64,000 nt of DNA from an uncultured Dehalococcoidia bacterium (GCA_951813255.1 OX638353.1:1116001-1180000), one strand, 5' to 3'; counted from the first letter of the stretch, positions 24,366 through 33,268 are shown. Numbers and translations: made by a program. Notes: generated by a model from the letters alone, not told the origin.

Positions 24366-25231
24366 TCCTTCTGGGCGAGGTAGTCCGTGCGCGACGCGTC
24401 GTAGTCTGATTGGCGCGTGAACTGCGCCATCATGTCTGGTGGAGCCGTCCTATCACCCAAGTCCGCAGGGGAGCCACCATCCTTGAGGTGCTTCAAGGTT
24501 TCGTACACTGCACGGACTGCTGCTTGGAAGGGCATGTGGCCTTGCAGGGCGATGCGCACTCCGTTGGCGGCCAGGTCGGAGGGCCTGCCTAGGGAGGGCG
24601 GGGCCCCTCCGAGGAGAATGGGCAGCGAGGTGACTTCGCGGATGGCTTGGAGTTCCTCAGGTGAGCGCAGACCGGCGAGGAATATGCCATCCACTCCCGT
24701 CTCGGAGTAGGCCTTGACGCGTCGAACCGTTTCCTCGAGCCCGACGATGCGTATGCCACTTGTGCGCCCTAATATGGCCATGGAGGAGTCCTGACGGGCG
24801 GCCAAGCCACCCTTCAGCTTGCCGATCATCTCGTCTTGAGATATGAGGGTCTCGCCGGACTGTCCATAAGGGGGAGGCAAATGGGTGTCTTCGATAGTCA
24901 TGCCGGAGATACCAGCGTGTTCCAACTCCTCGACGGTGCGCATGACGCCAAGGGCGTTGCCGTAGCCATGGTCGGCGTCCACCATGAGGGGGATATCGGC
25001 GGCGCGCAGGATGCGCCGTATCTGGTCAGCGAACTCGCTGAGGGTGAGGACAACGTAGTCTGGAGCGCCCAAAACGGTGGCGGAGGCGATGGAGCCAGCA
25101 AACATGCCGACGCGGAAGCCTAGGTCCTGAGCGATACGACCCGATATGGGGTCGAACACTGAGGCAGGGTGGACACATTCGTTGCCTTCCAAGACCTCTC
25201 GATAGCGCTTCCGTTGATCGGCGACCGTCAT
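24362..25231 (-). CDS. Isocitrate lyase / PEP mutase family protein (oxaloacetate decarboxylase-like)
   Basis: The 289-residue TIM-barrel protein shows PASVFDPISGRIAQDLGF, the metal-binding DADHGYGN and EDTHLPPPYG, the pattern of the PEP mutase/isocitrate lyase superfamily branch that includes the Pseudomonas oxaloacetate decarboxylase. The Cys-bearing KKCGH loop of true isocitrate lyases is absent, favouring a decarboxylase or C-C lyase on a 2-oxo or 2-hydroxy acid. A good GGAGGA site precedes the start. Confidence 0.8.
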   Translation of the reverse strand: MTVADQRKRYREVLEGNECVHPASVFDPISGRIAQDLGFRVGMFAGSIASATVLGAPDYVVLTLSEFADQIRRILRAADIPLMVDADHGYGNALGVMRTVEELEHAGISGMTIEDTHLPPPYGQSGETLISQDEMIGKLKGGLAARQDSSMAILGRTSGIRIVGLEETVRRVKAYSETGVDGIFLAGLRSPEELQAIREVTSLPILLGGAPPSLGRPSDLAANGVRIALQGHMPFQAAVRAVYETLKHLKDGGSPADLGDRTAPPDMMAQFTRQSDYDASRTDYLAQKD

Positions 25232-25378
25232 TCTGTCCTCCTTCTGTCCCCCCTGGTTGGAAGAAACGTGGCCATTCTAGCAGACCATTTCTGGGACTTG
25301 CGCTTGAACGACTCAGTGCCGTTTGGTTGACGTCGCAACTCCTTCCAACCTAGAGTATGAGTAAGACGCTATAGTAAG

Positions 25379-25864
25379 GTGAATCAAATTACCCGGAGCG
25401 GATGGCTACAACGCCATGTGCTACTGGCAGCCATCCTCATTCCCCTCATCTCGGTCTTGATGGGTTCATGGATTGAGCAGGCTGCGATATGGACGGACAG
25501 TTGGCGGCAAGTTCTGAAAACTGCTGGGACGATGAGTCCGTTTGCGGCATCGGTACACACCCTATTGACGTTAGCGGTTGAAAGGGTCGGAGGCATCATG
25601 TTCAAGGCATGGGAAGAACATAAGGAAAGAATGGCAGAGATGCGAAGGCGCGGCTTAGAAGAAGGCCGCGAAGAAGGCCGCGAAGAAGGCAGAGCAGAAG
25701 GCCGTGAGGAGGGCCGTGAGGAGGGCCGTGAGGAGGGGCGGGCCGCGGCCGTAGCCGAGTATGAGCACATATGGGAGAGGGCGCGCCGGGCAGTGATGGA
25801 AAAGACCGGCGAAGATTTGGACGTGTTACTTAACGGCAAGCACGCGGACTCAGAGCAGTGTTAG
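25379..25864 (+). CDS. Predicted membrane protein with charged GREE repeat
   Basis: The 161-residue frame has a membrane segment near the N-terminus (LLAAILIPLISVLMGSWI), a second moderately hydrophobic stretch, then a charged helix with seven or more near-perfect G(R)EE tetrapeptides (residues about 98-122), then a short C-terminal domain (IWERARRAVMEKTGEDLDVLL). The GTG start is uncertain because TATAGT, a possible -10, ends 3 nt before it; ATG at 25459 is an alternative. I do not recognise the family. The repeat probably forms one long helix or coiled coil on the cytoplasmic side. Confidence 0.55.
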   Translation: MNQITRSGWLQRHVLLAAILIPLISVLMGSWIEQAAIWTDSWRQVLKTAGTMSPFAASVHTLLTLAVERVGGIMFKAWEEHKERMAEMRRRGLEEGREEGREEGRAEGREEGREEGREEGRAAAVAEYEHIWERARRAVMEKTGEDLDVLLNGKHADSEQC

Positions 25865-26044
25865 TCTGCCTCAAGCATGCTCCTAGCCACTGATCCGGAG
25901 TCCATAGCCTATTTTCGAACTTGGACGGGCATTTCCTCCTTTCCTCCTTCTCCATCATTCTCCTTTCTCCTTATACACATGTTGCCCCCTCACCTTACAG
26001 GTCTTATGATTAGGCGTGTGCTATGAAGGGGGCTGGCTGGCCAG

Positions 26045-26704
26045 ATGTTCGTCGACATGCATTGTCACTCCGTCTCCTCGGATGATTCCCGGGCGACGGT
26101 TGAGGGTTACCTGAAGTGGATACAAGTTCTTCGCAAACGTGGCCATAGCGTCGACGCCATCGTCCTCACAGAACACCGCAAGTTCGACAACGACTTCGAC
26201 TACTCGACCCTCGGCAGCCAGTACGGCGTGCTGGTGATGAAGGGCTCGGAACTGGACACTGCCTGCGGGCATTTTCTCGTGTACGGCGTCAACCCGCAGC
26301 TCCAAGCCGCGATAGACTTTGCGAACGTGCGCATGGACCCGCTGGAACTGATTGAGGCGGCTTCGGCCACTGGGGCCATCGCCATTCCGGCGCACCCTGG
26401 CCGAGCCGGAATTGGTCTGTGCGAGTTCATTGAGCAGGGGAAGACCTTCAGTAGCCTAGGTATCGTGGAGACGCATAACGGAGGTAGCCGTCGCGGTGAG
26501 AACGAACGAGCCCAAGAGCTTGCCCAGTCGGGTGGGCTGATGGGCATCGGCGGTAGCGATGCCCACTTGGTGAGCAACATCGCCACCTGCCTCACCTCCT
26601 TCCCCAAGGACATCGCGAACGAGAGCGAGTTGGTGGAGGCGATAATGGCCGGCACGTTCTCTCCGATTAGACTGGAAGATATGCTAGGCGGGAGCGAAGA
26701 ATGA
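26045..26704 (+). CDS. PHP-domain metal-dependent phosphoesterase
   Basis: The 219-residue protein has the four PHP metal motifs: DMHCHSVSSDD near the start, LTEHRKFD, PAHPGR and GGSDAH. Such stand-alone PHP proteins are phosphoesterases on nucleotides or phosphosugars. The stop overlaps the next gene by 4 nt (ATGA). This is the first gene of a dense + strand run that continues through biotin ligase and two SDRs to the histidine genes. Confidence 0.85.
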   Translation: MFVDMHCHSVSSDDSRATVEGYLKWIQVLRKRGHSVDAIVLTEHRKFDNDFDYSTLGSQYGVLVMKGSELDTACGHFLVYGVNPQLQAAIDFANVRMDPLELIEAASATGAIAIPAHPGRAGIGLCEFIEQGKTFSSLGIVETHNGGSRRGENERAQELAQSGGLMGIGGSDAHLVSNIATCLTSFPKDIANESELVEAIMAGTFSPIRLEDMLGGSEE

Positions 26705-27153
26705 CCACGCCGGATTTGGACTTCGACCGCTCGTTGTTAGGCAAGGAGCATCATGCGGGGCCTTTTCAGGTCACCCGTGAGTTGATCGATGGGTTCTGCA
26801 GCACTTTGGGTGAAACCAATCCTCTCTACCTCGACGAGGATGCAGCCCGCGGTGCTGGATACGAGGCAGTGCTGGCCCCCAACTCCCTATGCACCCTGTT
26901 CGTTCACGATGTGGTGCTGCCTGACATAAAGCTGAACTTCGGCAGTGGAAGGGTTCACGCGGGGCAGGTGCTGGAGACACTGGGGCCTATTCAGGCTGGA
27001 GACTCGCTCACTGCAGCGTCCCGTCTAAAGGAAGTGTACGCGAAGACGGGACGCACGGGCACCATGGTATTCATCGTCTGGCAAACGGTCTTTTCCAACC
27101 AGCATGGGCAACCGGTGGCGGCGGTAGAAGAGTCCTACGCCGCGCGAGAGTAG
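26701..27153 (+). CDS. FAS1-like dehydratase / MaoC N-terminal-type hot-dog protein
   Basis: The 150-residue product has the hot-dog pattern FQVTRELIDGFCSTLGETNPLYLDEDAA and LNFGSGRVHAGQ, as in the MaoC/FAS1-like dehydratase N-terminal domain. Paired with the next gene it should form a heteromeric (R)-specific enoyl-CoA or enoyl-ACP hydratase, as in HadAB-like pairs. The catalytic Asp/His of a MaoC active subunit are not obvious here, so the partner may carry the active site. Confidence 0.75.
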   Translation: MTTPDLDFDRSLLGKEHHAGPFQVTRELIDGFCSTLGETNPLYLDEDAARGAGYEAVLAPNSLCTLFVHDVVLPDIKLNFGSGRVHAGQVLETLGPIQAGDSLTAASRLKEVYAKTGRTGTMVFIVWQTVFSNQHGQPVAAVEESYAARE

Positions 27154-27156
27154 GTC

Positions 27157-27585
27157 ATGGCAGAGCTTTTCTACGAAGATGTTGACCTTGGAGATGAACT
27201 CGGCCCCTTAGAAAGACACCCAACCACGGAAGCGGTGCGCACTTTCTGCGAGCTATGGGGCAATCCGGGCCCCAACCGGTTTGTGGACCCGGAAGTGGCG
27301 AGAGGTCTGGGGCAGCCTGGGCCAATTGTTCCTGGTGTGATGAGCGTGGCGCTGATGTCGCAGCTTTTCACCCAATGGGGACCACCACAGATATTGAAGA
27401 AGATTGATGTTGTGTTCCGGCAGCCCGTTCTGCACGCGCCCGTAAAGATTGTGGCTTTGGTCACCGACAAGCGGGAAGAGGACGGGGAGAGGCTGGTGGA
27501 TTGCGACGTCCACCTCACCAACCTTGATGGCGACCGTTTGGCAGGAGGGAAGGTGATCCTCTCCCTGCCCAGCCGCGAAGGCTGA
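27157..27585 (+). CDS. MaoC-like hot-dog dehydratase
   Basis: The 142-residue protein follows its partner by 3 nt. PTTEAVRTFCELWGNPGPNRFVDPEVARGLGQPGPIVPGVMSV is the MaoC pattern of substrate loop and central helix, though the usual catalytic His after PG(xx)H is not seen: the motif reads VPGVMSVAL. Either activity is low or the two subunits share residues. Likely partner: the protein encoded just upstream. Confidence 0.7.
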   Translation: MAELFYEDVDLGDELGPLERHPTTEAVRTFCELWGNPGPNRFVDPEVARGLGQPGPIVPGVMSVALMSQLFTQWGPPQILKKIDVVFRQPVLHAPVKIVALVTDKREEDGERLVDCDVHLTNLDGDRLAGGKVILSLPSREG

Positions 27586-27589
27586 GAGC

Positions 27590-28441
27590 ATGCCCCCTGC
27601 GGGTAAGCCTGAGGACTTTGTCGCAGCCATGTTGCGGGATGGGCTGGATACGCGCACTGTTGGCCATCCTGTTCTTTTACACCCCGAGTTGGACTCCACT
27701 ATGGACGAAGTTGCGCGCTTGTCTGATGGCGGGGCGAAGGAAGGGACAGTAGTCGTTGCCGAGGTACAGACGGCGGGGCGGGGCCGGTTCGGCCGGACGT
27801 GGGTCTCCCCTGAAGGTAACCTATGGGTATCCATTCTGCTGCGTCCCTCATTGGACTCCCTGCGTTGGCTGAGTGTGCTGGCAGGTATAGCGGCAGCGCG
27901 CGCTATTGCGTCCGCGGCTGGTCTGGAGGTCACGCTGAAGTGGCCTAATGATGTGCGTATCAGGGGGCGGAAGGTTGGGGGAGTGTTGGTGGAGAACTCG
28001 CTATCGGGCAGCGAGGTGCGTCACGCAATCATCGGTATCGGGATCAACGTAGCCTTGGACACATCGACCGATTTCCACCTTGCCTCTACTGCCACGGCAC
28101 TGAACCGGGAATGCGAGGGGCCTGTGTCCCGTGCGGCTTTACTGCGCCATCTGCTGGAAGAGGTGGACAGACTATACGAGTCACTCATGGCTGGCGAAAC
28201 CCCTTTGGAAGAGTGGCGTGGCCTTCTGGATACTCTGGGCAAAGAGGTAGTCGTACGAGACGTGACCGGCTCGGACAGCTTGGACGGCTCCTACAGGGGG
28301 GTCGCAGAGGATGTGGATGTCTCTGGGAACCTGTTGCTGCGCCTGCCGGACGGGGGTCTCATTACGCTTGCTGGCGGGGAAGTTACGATTCTGGAAGCCC
28401 CTGCTTTTGTTTACATCAAGCCCGGCCAACCTAGGAGGTAG
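27590..28441 (+). CDS. birA: Biotin--[acetyl-CoA-carboxylase] ligase
   Basis: The 283-residue enzyme attaches biotin to carboxylase carrier domains through biotinyl-AMP. The signature AGRGRFGRTW and the KWPNDV motif with GRKVGGVLVE are intact, and a C-terminal SH3-like domain follows (VVVRDVTGSD ... LLRLPDGGLITLAGGEVTIL). There is no N-terminal helix-turn-helix, so it is the non-repressor (group I) form. It lies 4 nt after the hydratase gene and 2 nt before an SDR gene, within one operon. Confidence 0.9.
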   Translation: MPPAGKPEDFVAAMLRDGLDTRTVGHPVLLHPELDSTMDEVARLSDGGAKEGTVVVAEVQTAGRGRFGRTWVSPEGNLWVSILLRPSLDSLRWLSVLAGIAAARAIASAAGLEVTLKWPNDVRIRGRKVGGVLVENSLSGSEVRHAIIGIGINVALDTSTDFHLASTATALNRECEGPVSRAALLRHLLEEVDRLYESLMAGETPLEEWRGLLDTLGKEVVVRDVTGSDSLDGSYRGVAEDVDVSGNLLLRLPDGGLITLAGGEVTILEAPAFVYIKPGQPRR

Positions 28442-28443
28442 GC

Positions 28444-29250
28444 ATGTTGGAGGCGCTCTCTCTGGATGGTCGCGCCGTTATCATCACCGGAGGAGGCACA
28501 GGTCTGGGCCGGGCGATGGTGCGGGCCCTCTCACGGGCTGGAGCGGACTTGGTGATCGCAGCGCGTCGTGTGGGACCTATTGAGGAGGCTGCTGAAGAGG
28601 CGAGGGCGCTGGGGCGGAAGGCCATCGCAGTAGCAACCGATGTTACTGACTCGTCTGAAGTGGACCGGATGGTGGCCACCACGTTGGACGAACTGGGCAA
28701 GGTGGACGTGCTCATCAACAACGCCGGCATGACACAGCAAAATGTACGCAAGCCTATTTGGGAGATATCGGACGATGACTGGCGTGTGGGCATGGACACG
28801 AACCTGAGCAGCGCCTTCTACTGCTCACGAGCCGTATCCAAGCACATGGTGGACCGCGGCAGTGGCAAGATCATCAATGTGGCGTCCGGTTTCGGTCTGC
28901 GGGGCGGGCGGGATATCTGGATGTACTGCTGTGGCAAGGGCGGCATGGTGCAGTTGACCAGGGTGCTGGCGTTCAATCTGGCGCGTTACGGTGTGACCGC
29001 CAACACCATCATCCCAGGGTTCATACCGACGGTGGGCACGGACGATATGCGGGAGAGCTTACCGCGGGGGGGTGCGAACATACCCATCGGGAAGCTGGGC
29101 AAGCCGGAGGACATGGGCCCCATAGCCGTCTTCCTCTCATCAACGGCATCGGACTATATGAACGGCGAGATGTTCACGTTGGACGGGGGCGGATTGGCAG
29201 CTGGGATGGCCCCTGCAGGATACGAACCCTTGGTCCCCATGGAGGCGTAG
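28444..29250 (+). CDS. Short-chain dehydrogenase/reductase (SDR)
   Basis: The 268-residue product has the SDR cofactor motif ITGGGTGLGRAM, NNAG at about residue 92, and a Ser region at VASGFGLRGG. The catalytic YxxxK position reads YCCGKGG, keeping Tyr and Lys. It would be an NAD(P)-dependent oxidoreductase, possibly a 3-oxoacyl reductase, given the neighbouring hydratases and biotin ligase. Confidence 0.85.
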   Translation: MLEALSLDGRAVIITGGGTGLGRAMVRALSRAGADLVIAARRVGPIEEAAEEARALGRKAIAVATDVTDSSEVDRMVATTLDELGKVDVLINNAGMTQQNVRKPIWEISDDDWRVGMDTNLSSAFYCSRAVSKHMVDRGSGKIINVASGFGLRGGRDIWMYCCGKGGMVQLTRVLAFNLARYGVTANTIIPGFIPTVGTDDMRESLPRGGANIPIGKLGKPEDMGPIAVFLSSTASDYMNGEMFTLDGGGLAAGMAPAGYEPLVPMEA

Positions 29251-29252
29251 GT

Positions 29253-30014
29253 TTGCCGGTACTGGAAGAGTTCCGCTTGGACGGGAAGACTGCGCTGTTG
29301 GCGGGCAATGCTGGGGGTTACCTGCCCCACCTTGCCGAGGCGCTGGCGGAGGCTGGCGCGCATGTGGCGGTCGCAGCAACCCGTCAGGACTTGGCGACCA
29401 CGGCTGCGGAGAGCGCAAGGAAGCACGATTCTGGGGCTCTGGCCATAGTTCCGGACCTGAGCAGCCCTGACGGCGTGGAGCAGGTTGTCTCGCAGTTAAC
29501 TGCCGATGGGGGCGCCATCGACATTCTGGTGAACAGCTTCCGCACTGAGTATTTCAGGCCACTGTTGGAAACGCCGGTGAGCGAACTGGGCGTCATGTTT
29601 GGAAGTGATATCAGACCGGTGCTGTTTCTGTGCCGGGCTGTGGGTGCGGGTATGGTCGAGCGGCAGTCGGGACGCATAGTGAACATAACGTCGGTGCTGG
29701 CTGACCGCGCCATACCTAATTCTGTGGCCACCTCCCTCTCGCAAGGGGCAGTGCTGCAGTTGACTCGCGCTCTCGCCTTGGAGTGGGGACGGAGCAACGT
29801 GAGGGTCAACGCCATCGGCTTGGGCTGGTTCTCCGAGTCGGATGCCTCTGCGGAGGAGCAGCAGCAAGAACAGCTGGTTCGCTACATCCCGCTGCGGAGG
29901 CGGGGGCACCCTCGGGACATCGCACCGTTGCTGGCCTACTTCTGCTCCGATGCCTGCGACTACACCACGGGGCAGCCGGTGTACATCGATGGCGGCCTCA
30001 TGGCGCGGCCTTAG
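29253..30014 (+). CDS. SDR family protein with degenerate active site
   Basis: The 253-residue product starts at TTG 2 nt after the first SDR. It keeps the Rossmann fold and C-terminal YTTGQPVYIDGGL, but the cofactor loop reads LAGNAGGYLPHL instead of TGxxxGIG, NNAG becomes VNSFRTEYF, and the YxxxK motif is replaced (NSVATSLSQGAVLQ). It may be a non-catalytic partner of the preceding SDR. Confidence 0.75.
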   Translation: MPVLEEFRLDGKTALLAGNAGGYLPHLAEALAEAGAHVAVAATRQDLATTAAESARKHDSGALAIVPDLSSPDGVEQVVSQLTADGGAIDILVNSFRTEYFRPLLETPVSELGVMFGSDIRPVLFLCRAVGAGMVERQSGRIVNITSVLADRAIPNSVATSLSQGAVLQLTRALALEWGRSNVRVNAIGLGWFSESDASAEEQQQEQLVRYIPLRRRGHPRDIAPLLAYFCSDACDYTTGQPVYIDGGLMARP

Positions 30015-30037
30015 CCGTTTCGTCGTAGCGAATCTCG

Positions 30038-30067
30038 TTGAACCCAAGCGAGGCACTGCTGTAGAAT
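30038..30067 (+). promoter_or_regulatory. Promoter at the head of the histidine genes
   Basis: TTGAAC and TAGAAT are separated by 18 nt. The -10 overlaps the ATG at 30066, so a transcript from here cannot use that codon. A GTG at 30075, 7 nt after the -10, would be a leaderless start for hisZ. Confidence 0.5.
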
Positions 30068-31508
30068 GGCGCCAGTGAATGCTGTCCAACGAGTGCGGAC
30101 TCTCCCGGGTATGCGGGACTTGGCGGAAGCCAGTTGGTGGCGTTCAAGATGGGCCGAAGACCGGCTACGAGAGTACTTCCTCCTCTACGGGTACCAAGTT
30201 CTAGCGCCTCCCATCCTCGAATATACCGAACTGTTCCTGCGCAAGTCGGGAGGGCAGCTCGCCTCCCGCATGTACACTCTCACCGATCCAGGCGGCAACC
30301 TTGTCAGTATGCGCCCTGAGTTCACATGCTCAATCATGCGCCACTTGGTGGAAGAGGACGATTGGGCAGGACCACAGAGGTTGCAGTACTGCGGGCCTGT
30401 CTTCCGGTACGACGAGGAACAGCGGGGGCTGCGCCAATTCACCCAAGTGGGGGCCGAGTTGCTGGGAGTGGGAGGTCCGATGGCAGATGCCGAGGGTCTA
30501 ACCCTAGCCAGAGGCGCGCTGTCCGCATTGGAACTGGACGATGTGCATCTGACGCTGGGAGACATCTCGGTGCACCGGGTGTTGCTGGAGGCCTGCGGGC
30601 TTTCCGATCGGGCTATCGCCTTCGTTTTGGGCGCGCTGCAAGAGTTGGAGCGCGGAACCGATGCTACGGAGCAGACATGGCAGCAGGCCGACAAGCTGGG
30701 CCTGTTGGCACCCGATGGCCGTAGTGGGCAACTGCCTGCGTTCATCCGAGAGATGAATGGGGCGGATGCGCGGGAGTTACTGCGGGGCATGCTGGAACTG
30801 ACCGGTTCCGAAGAAGGGACGGTGGGGCAGCGTACTTCCGATGAGGTGGTGGACCGGATGCTGCGCAAGGCGCAGGCTGCGGATGACCCTGTGCGTCTGA
30901 AGAACGGTATGGAGGCGGCCACCGCGCTAGCCGCAATCAAGGGACATCCGGCAAAGGCCCTGGCAGATGCGGGAGCGCTATTAAGGGACTATGGGGCTAA
31001 CATTTCCCACCTCGACGGCTTGGCCCGCTCACTGGAACTGTTGGACGACGCTGGCCCTGAATCGGGATGGGTGCAACTGGACTTTGGGCTGGCGCGGGAA
31101 CTGGCCTACTACACGGGTATCATCTTCGAAGTGACAGCCGGGAAGAGCGGTGCTTCGCTAGGCGGAGGAGGCAGGTATGACGGGCTGGCGCGGGCGCTGG
31201 GCTCGTCGATCGACATGCCTGCGCTTGGGTTTGCCTACTCCCTGGAGACTGTCCTAGATGATATGCCCAACTCCGGTGAGGACCAAGCCTCATCATCTCC
31301 AATGACATACATATGGCCCACGGGAGACGCGGCATACCGGCCTGCCCTCGACGTTGCATCGGAACTGCGCGAGCACGGGCGTCCTGCGTTAATCGAGGTC
31401 TCTTCTCGTGACTTGGCAGGAGCTGTCGCCTTTGCTCGCAGCCAAGGCTATCCTTCAGTGCTGGCGGTAGATGCGGATGGCACAACCACAACACACGCAG
31501 CTGGCTAA
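30066..31508 (+). CDS. hisZ: ATP phosphoribosyltransferase regulatory subunit HisZ
   Basis: HisZ is a histidyl-tRNA-synthetase paralogue that activates HisG in the first step of histidine synthesis. The aaRS-like core is clear: PGMRDLAEASWWRSRWAEDRLREYF, QVLAPPILEYTELFLRKSGGQLASRMYTLTDPGGNLVSMRPEFTCSI, and the later LAYYTGIIFEVTAGKSGASLGGGGRYDGLARALG. At 480 residues it is longer than the usual 320-400, with an anticodon-binding-like C-terminal segment (about 410-475). That leaves HisRS itself as an alternative, but the overlap with hisG argues for HisZ. The true start may be GTG 30075 (see the promoter entry). Confidence 0.8.
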   Translation: MAPVNAVQRVRTLPGMRDLAEASWWRSRWAEDRLREYFLLYGYQVLAPPILEYTELFLRKSGGQLASRMYTLTDPGGNLVSMRPEFTCSIMRHLVEEDDWAGPQRLQYCGPVFRYDEEQRGLRQFTQVGAELLGVGGPMADAEGLTLARGALSALELDDVHLTLGDISVHRVLLEACGLSDRAIAFVLGALQELERGTDATEQTWQQADKLGLLAPDGRSGQLPAFIREMNGADARELLRGMLELTGSEEGTVGQRTSDEVVDRMLRKAQAADDPVRLKNGMEAATALAAIKGHPAKALADAGALLRDYGANISHLDGLARSLELLDDAGPESGWVQLDFGLARELAYYTGIIFEVTAGKSGASLGGGGRYDGLARALGSSIDMPALGFAYSLETVLDDMPNSGEDQASSSPMTYIWPTGDAAYRPALDVASELREHGRPALIEVSSRDLAGAVAFARSQGYPSVLAVDADGTTTTHAAG

Positions 31509-32511
31509 CCACCACGACGGGCTGCGGCTGGTCCTGCCCAGTGACGGCGACCTGTACGACGGTTGCATCGCCTTCATGCGCTCCTGCGGGATGCCGGTAG
31601 AGAGGCAACGGCGACGCTACACCGCTGACATCTCCGCTGTTAAAGGGGCAGTAGCACTGTTCCAGCGCACTGCCGACATCACTCAGAAGGTGGAGGAGGG
31701 CAGTGCGGAACTGGGCGTCGTCGGGTTCGACCGCTTCCTTGAGTACCGACGCGAGGGCACCCCTGTGGTCTGCTTGGTGGAGGACTTGGGGTTCGGGCGA
31801 TGTGAGCTTGTAATCGCCGTGCCCGATGGGTGGCTTGACGTGTCCGGCATAAGCGACCTCGCCGACCTGGCTGTGGAGTTCCGCCAACAGGGGCGTCAAT
31901 TACGCATTGCCACGAAGTACCCTCGGGTAGCTCAACGCTTCCTCTATTCCCACGGGATTTACTACTTCACCTTGGTGCAGGCCAGTGGCAGCCTGGAGGC
32001 GGCGCCTGCGGCTGGGTACGCCGATCTCATCGTGGACCTAGTGTCCAGTGGCATGACGTTGCGGGACAACAGGTTGAAGACCTTGGACGATGGGACGATT
32101 CTAGACTCCAGCGCCTGCCTGGTGGGCAACCGTGAGCTTATCCGACGCTCGGAAAACACCATCCAGATCGCTCGGGCGATTCTAGAGACCATTGAGGGTT
32201 ACCTGAAGGCCCGGCCCTATTTCCGACTGACGGCTAACGTACACGGAGAGTCCGCCGAGGCTATCGGGACGCATATCCTTTCAAGGCCGCACTTGGCGGG
32301 TCTACAGGGGCCCACTGTTGCTCCGGTATTCAACCTAGACGAACCCGACTGGTATGCCGTGAGCCTGCTGGTGCCACGGGAGCGGCTACTGGAAGCCGTG
32401 GACCACCTGCGCAACTCAGGTGCCACGGATATCGCAGCGTCCCAAGTCAGCTACCTGTTCAAGGATGAGTGCGGTAGTTTTCGCAGTCTGCTAGAATCTG
32501 ACAATGCCTAA
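31471..32511 (+). CDS. hisG: ATP phosphoribosyltransferase HisG with C-terminal regulatory domain
   Basis: The enzyme joins ATP and PRPP. The catalytic part includes LRLVLPSDGDLYDGCIAFMRSCG, ELGVVGFDRFLE, EDLGFGRCELVIAVP and the PRPP loop ADLIVDLVSSGMTLRDN. After about residue 250 comes a HisG_C-type (ACT-like) domain: LQGPTVAPVFNLDEPDWYAVSLLVPRERLLEAVDHLRNSGATDI. At 346 residues this is a long-form HisG, which usually works without HisZ, yet hisZ is directly upstream and overlaps by 38 nt. Confidence 0.88.
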   Translation: MRMAQPQHTQLANHHDGLRLVLPSDGDLYDGCIAFMRSCGMPVERQRRRYTADISAVKGAVALFQRTADITQKVEEGSAELGVVGFDRFLEYRREGTPVVCLVEDLGFGRCELVIAVPDGWLDVSGISDLADLAVEFRQQGRQLRIATKYPRVAQRFLYSHGIYYFTLVQASGSLEAAPAAGYADLIVDLVSSGMTLRDNRLKTLDDGTILDSSACLVGNRELIRRSENTIQIARAILETIEGYLKARPYFRLTANVHGESAEAIGTHILSRPHLAGLQGPTVAPVFNLDEPDWYAVSLLVPRERLLEAVDHLRNSGATDIAASQVSYLFKDECGSFRSLLESDNA

Positions 32512-33268
32512 CCTACCTGCACATATTCAACTTGCACAACATGCGGCGGCGCGGTTGGATCATGCGGTGCTGAAGACCCACGAAGGAGCATTCCTGCTCG
32601 GGGCGACCACTCCCGACATCCGGGCCATGGCAAAGTGGCCACGCGAGCGGACTCACTTCGCCCCACTCTCCGTGGAGGAGGTGGGCGCCGGAGCGCGGGC
32701 CATGTTCGAAGCTAACCCGCATCTGCTGAAGTCGGCAAACGCCAACGACCCGACGCGCGCCTTCGTCTCGGGCTACATCAATCATCTCATCGCTGACGAG
32801 ACGTGGATCTGCACCGTGTACCGGCAGTTCTTCGGGGGTGGCGATACACCTGAGGGCAAGGTTCAAGGGAACATGTGGGACCGGGCCATGCAACTGGATA
32901 TGGACCGTGAGGCCAAGGCCGATGAGCAAGAGGTGCAACGAGTCACCGAGATGCTGGAGGGCGCCGAGGCAGGCGTGGACATCGGGTTCGTCGAGTCCGA
33001 AACGCTGGCCGAGTGGCGCACCTGGGTGCAGCGGTTCAATAGCTGGGAGTTCAGCTGGGAGCGTCTGTCTCGCGCCCTACGTCGTATGTACGGAGAGGAC
33101 GAGCAAGCCCTAGCGATGGCCGAGGAATTCATTGAGAACATGCCGCATAGCCTAGATAGGGTCTACGAACTAGTGACGCCCCAGCGCATCGCTTCCTACC
33201 GCGAAGAGGCGATCACATCATCGATGGGGCTCATAGAGGAGTATCTGGATGCGTCTGCAGGTAATTGA
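32504..33268 (+). CDS. Zinc-dependent phospholipase C-like protein inside the his operon
   Basis: The 254-residue, all-helical product begins MPNLPAHIQLAQHAAARLDH and continues FLLGATTPDIR, RTHFAPLSVEE and GYINHLIADETW. This spaced set of His and Asp residues matches the zinc-dependent phospholipase C/S1-P1 nuclease-like family. The natural substrate is unknown. It overlaps hisG by 8 nt and hisD by 20 nt, so it is translated with the histidine genes. A TGCTAGAAT element ends 6 nt before its ATG, suggesting an extra internal leaderless promoter. Confidence 0.7.
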   Translation: MPNLPAHIQLAQHAAARLDHAVLKTHEGAFLLGATTPDIRAMAKWPRERTHFAPLSVEEVGAGARAMFEANPHLLKSANANDPTRAFVSGYINHLIADETWICTVYRQFFGGGDTPEGKVQGNMWDRAMQLDMDREAKADEQEVQRVTEMLEGAEAGVDIGFVESETLAEWRTWVQRFNSWEFSWERLSRALRRMYGEDEQALAMAEEFIENMPHSLDRVYELVTPQRIASYREEAITSSMGLIEEYLDASAGN

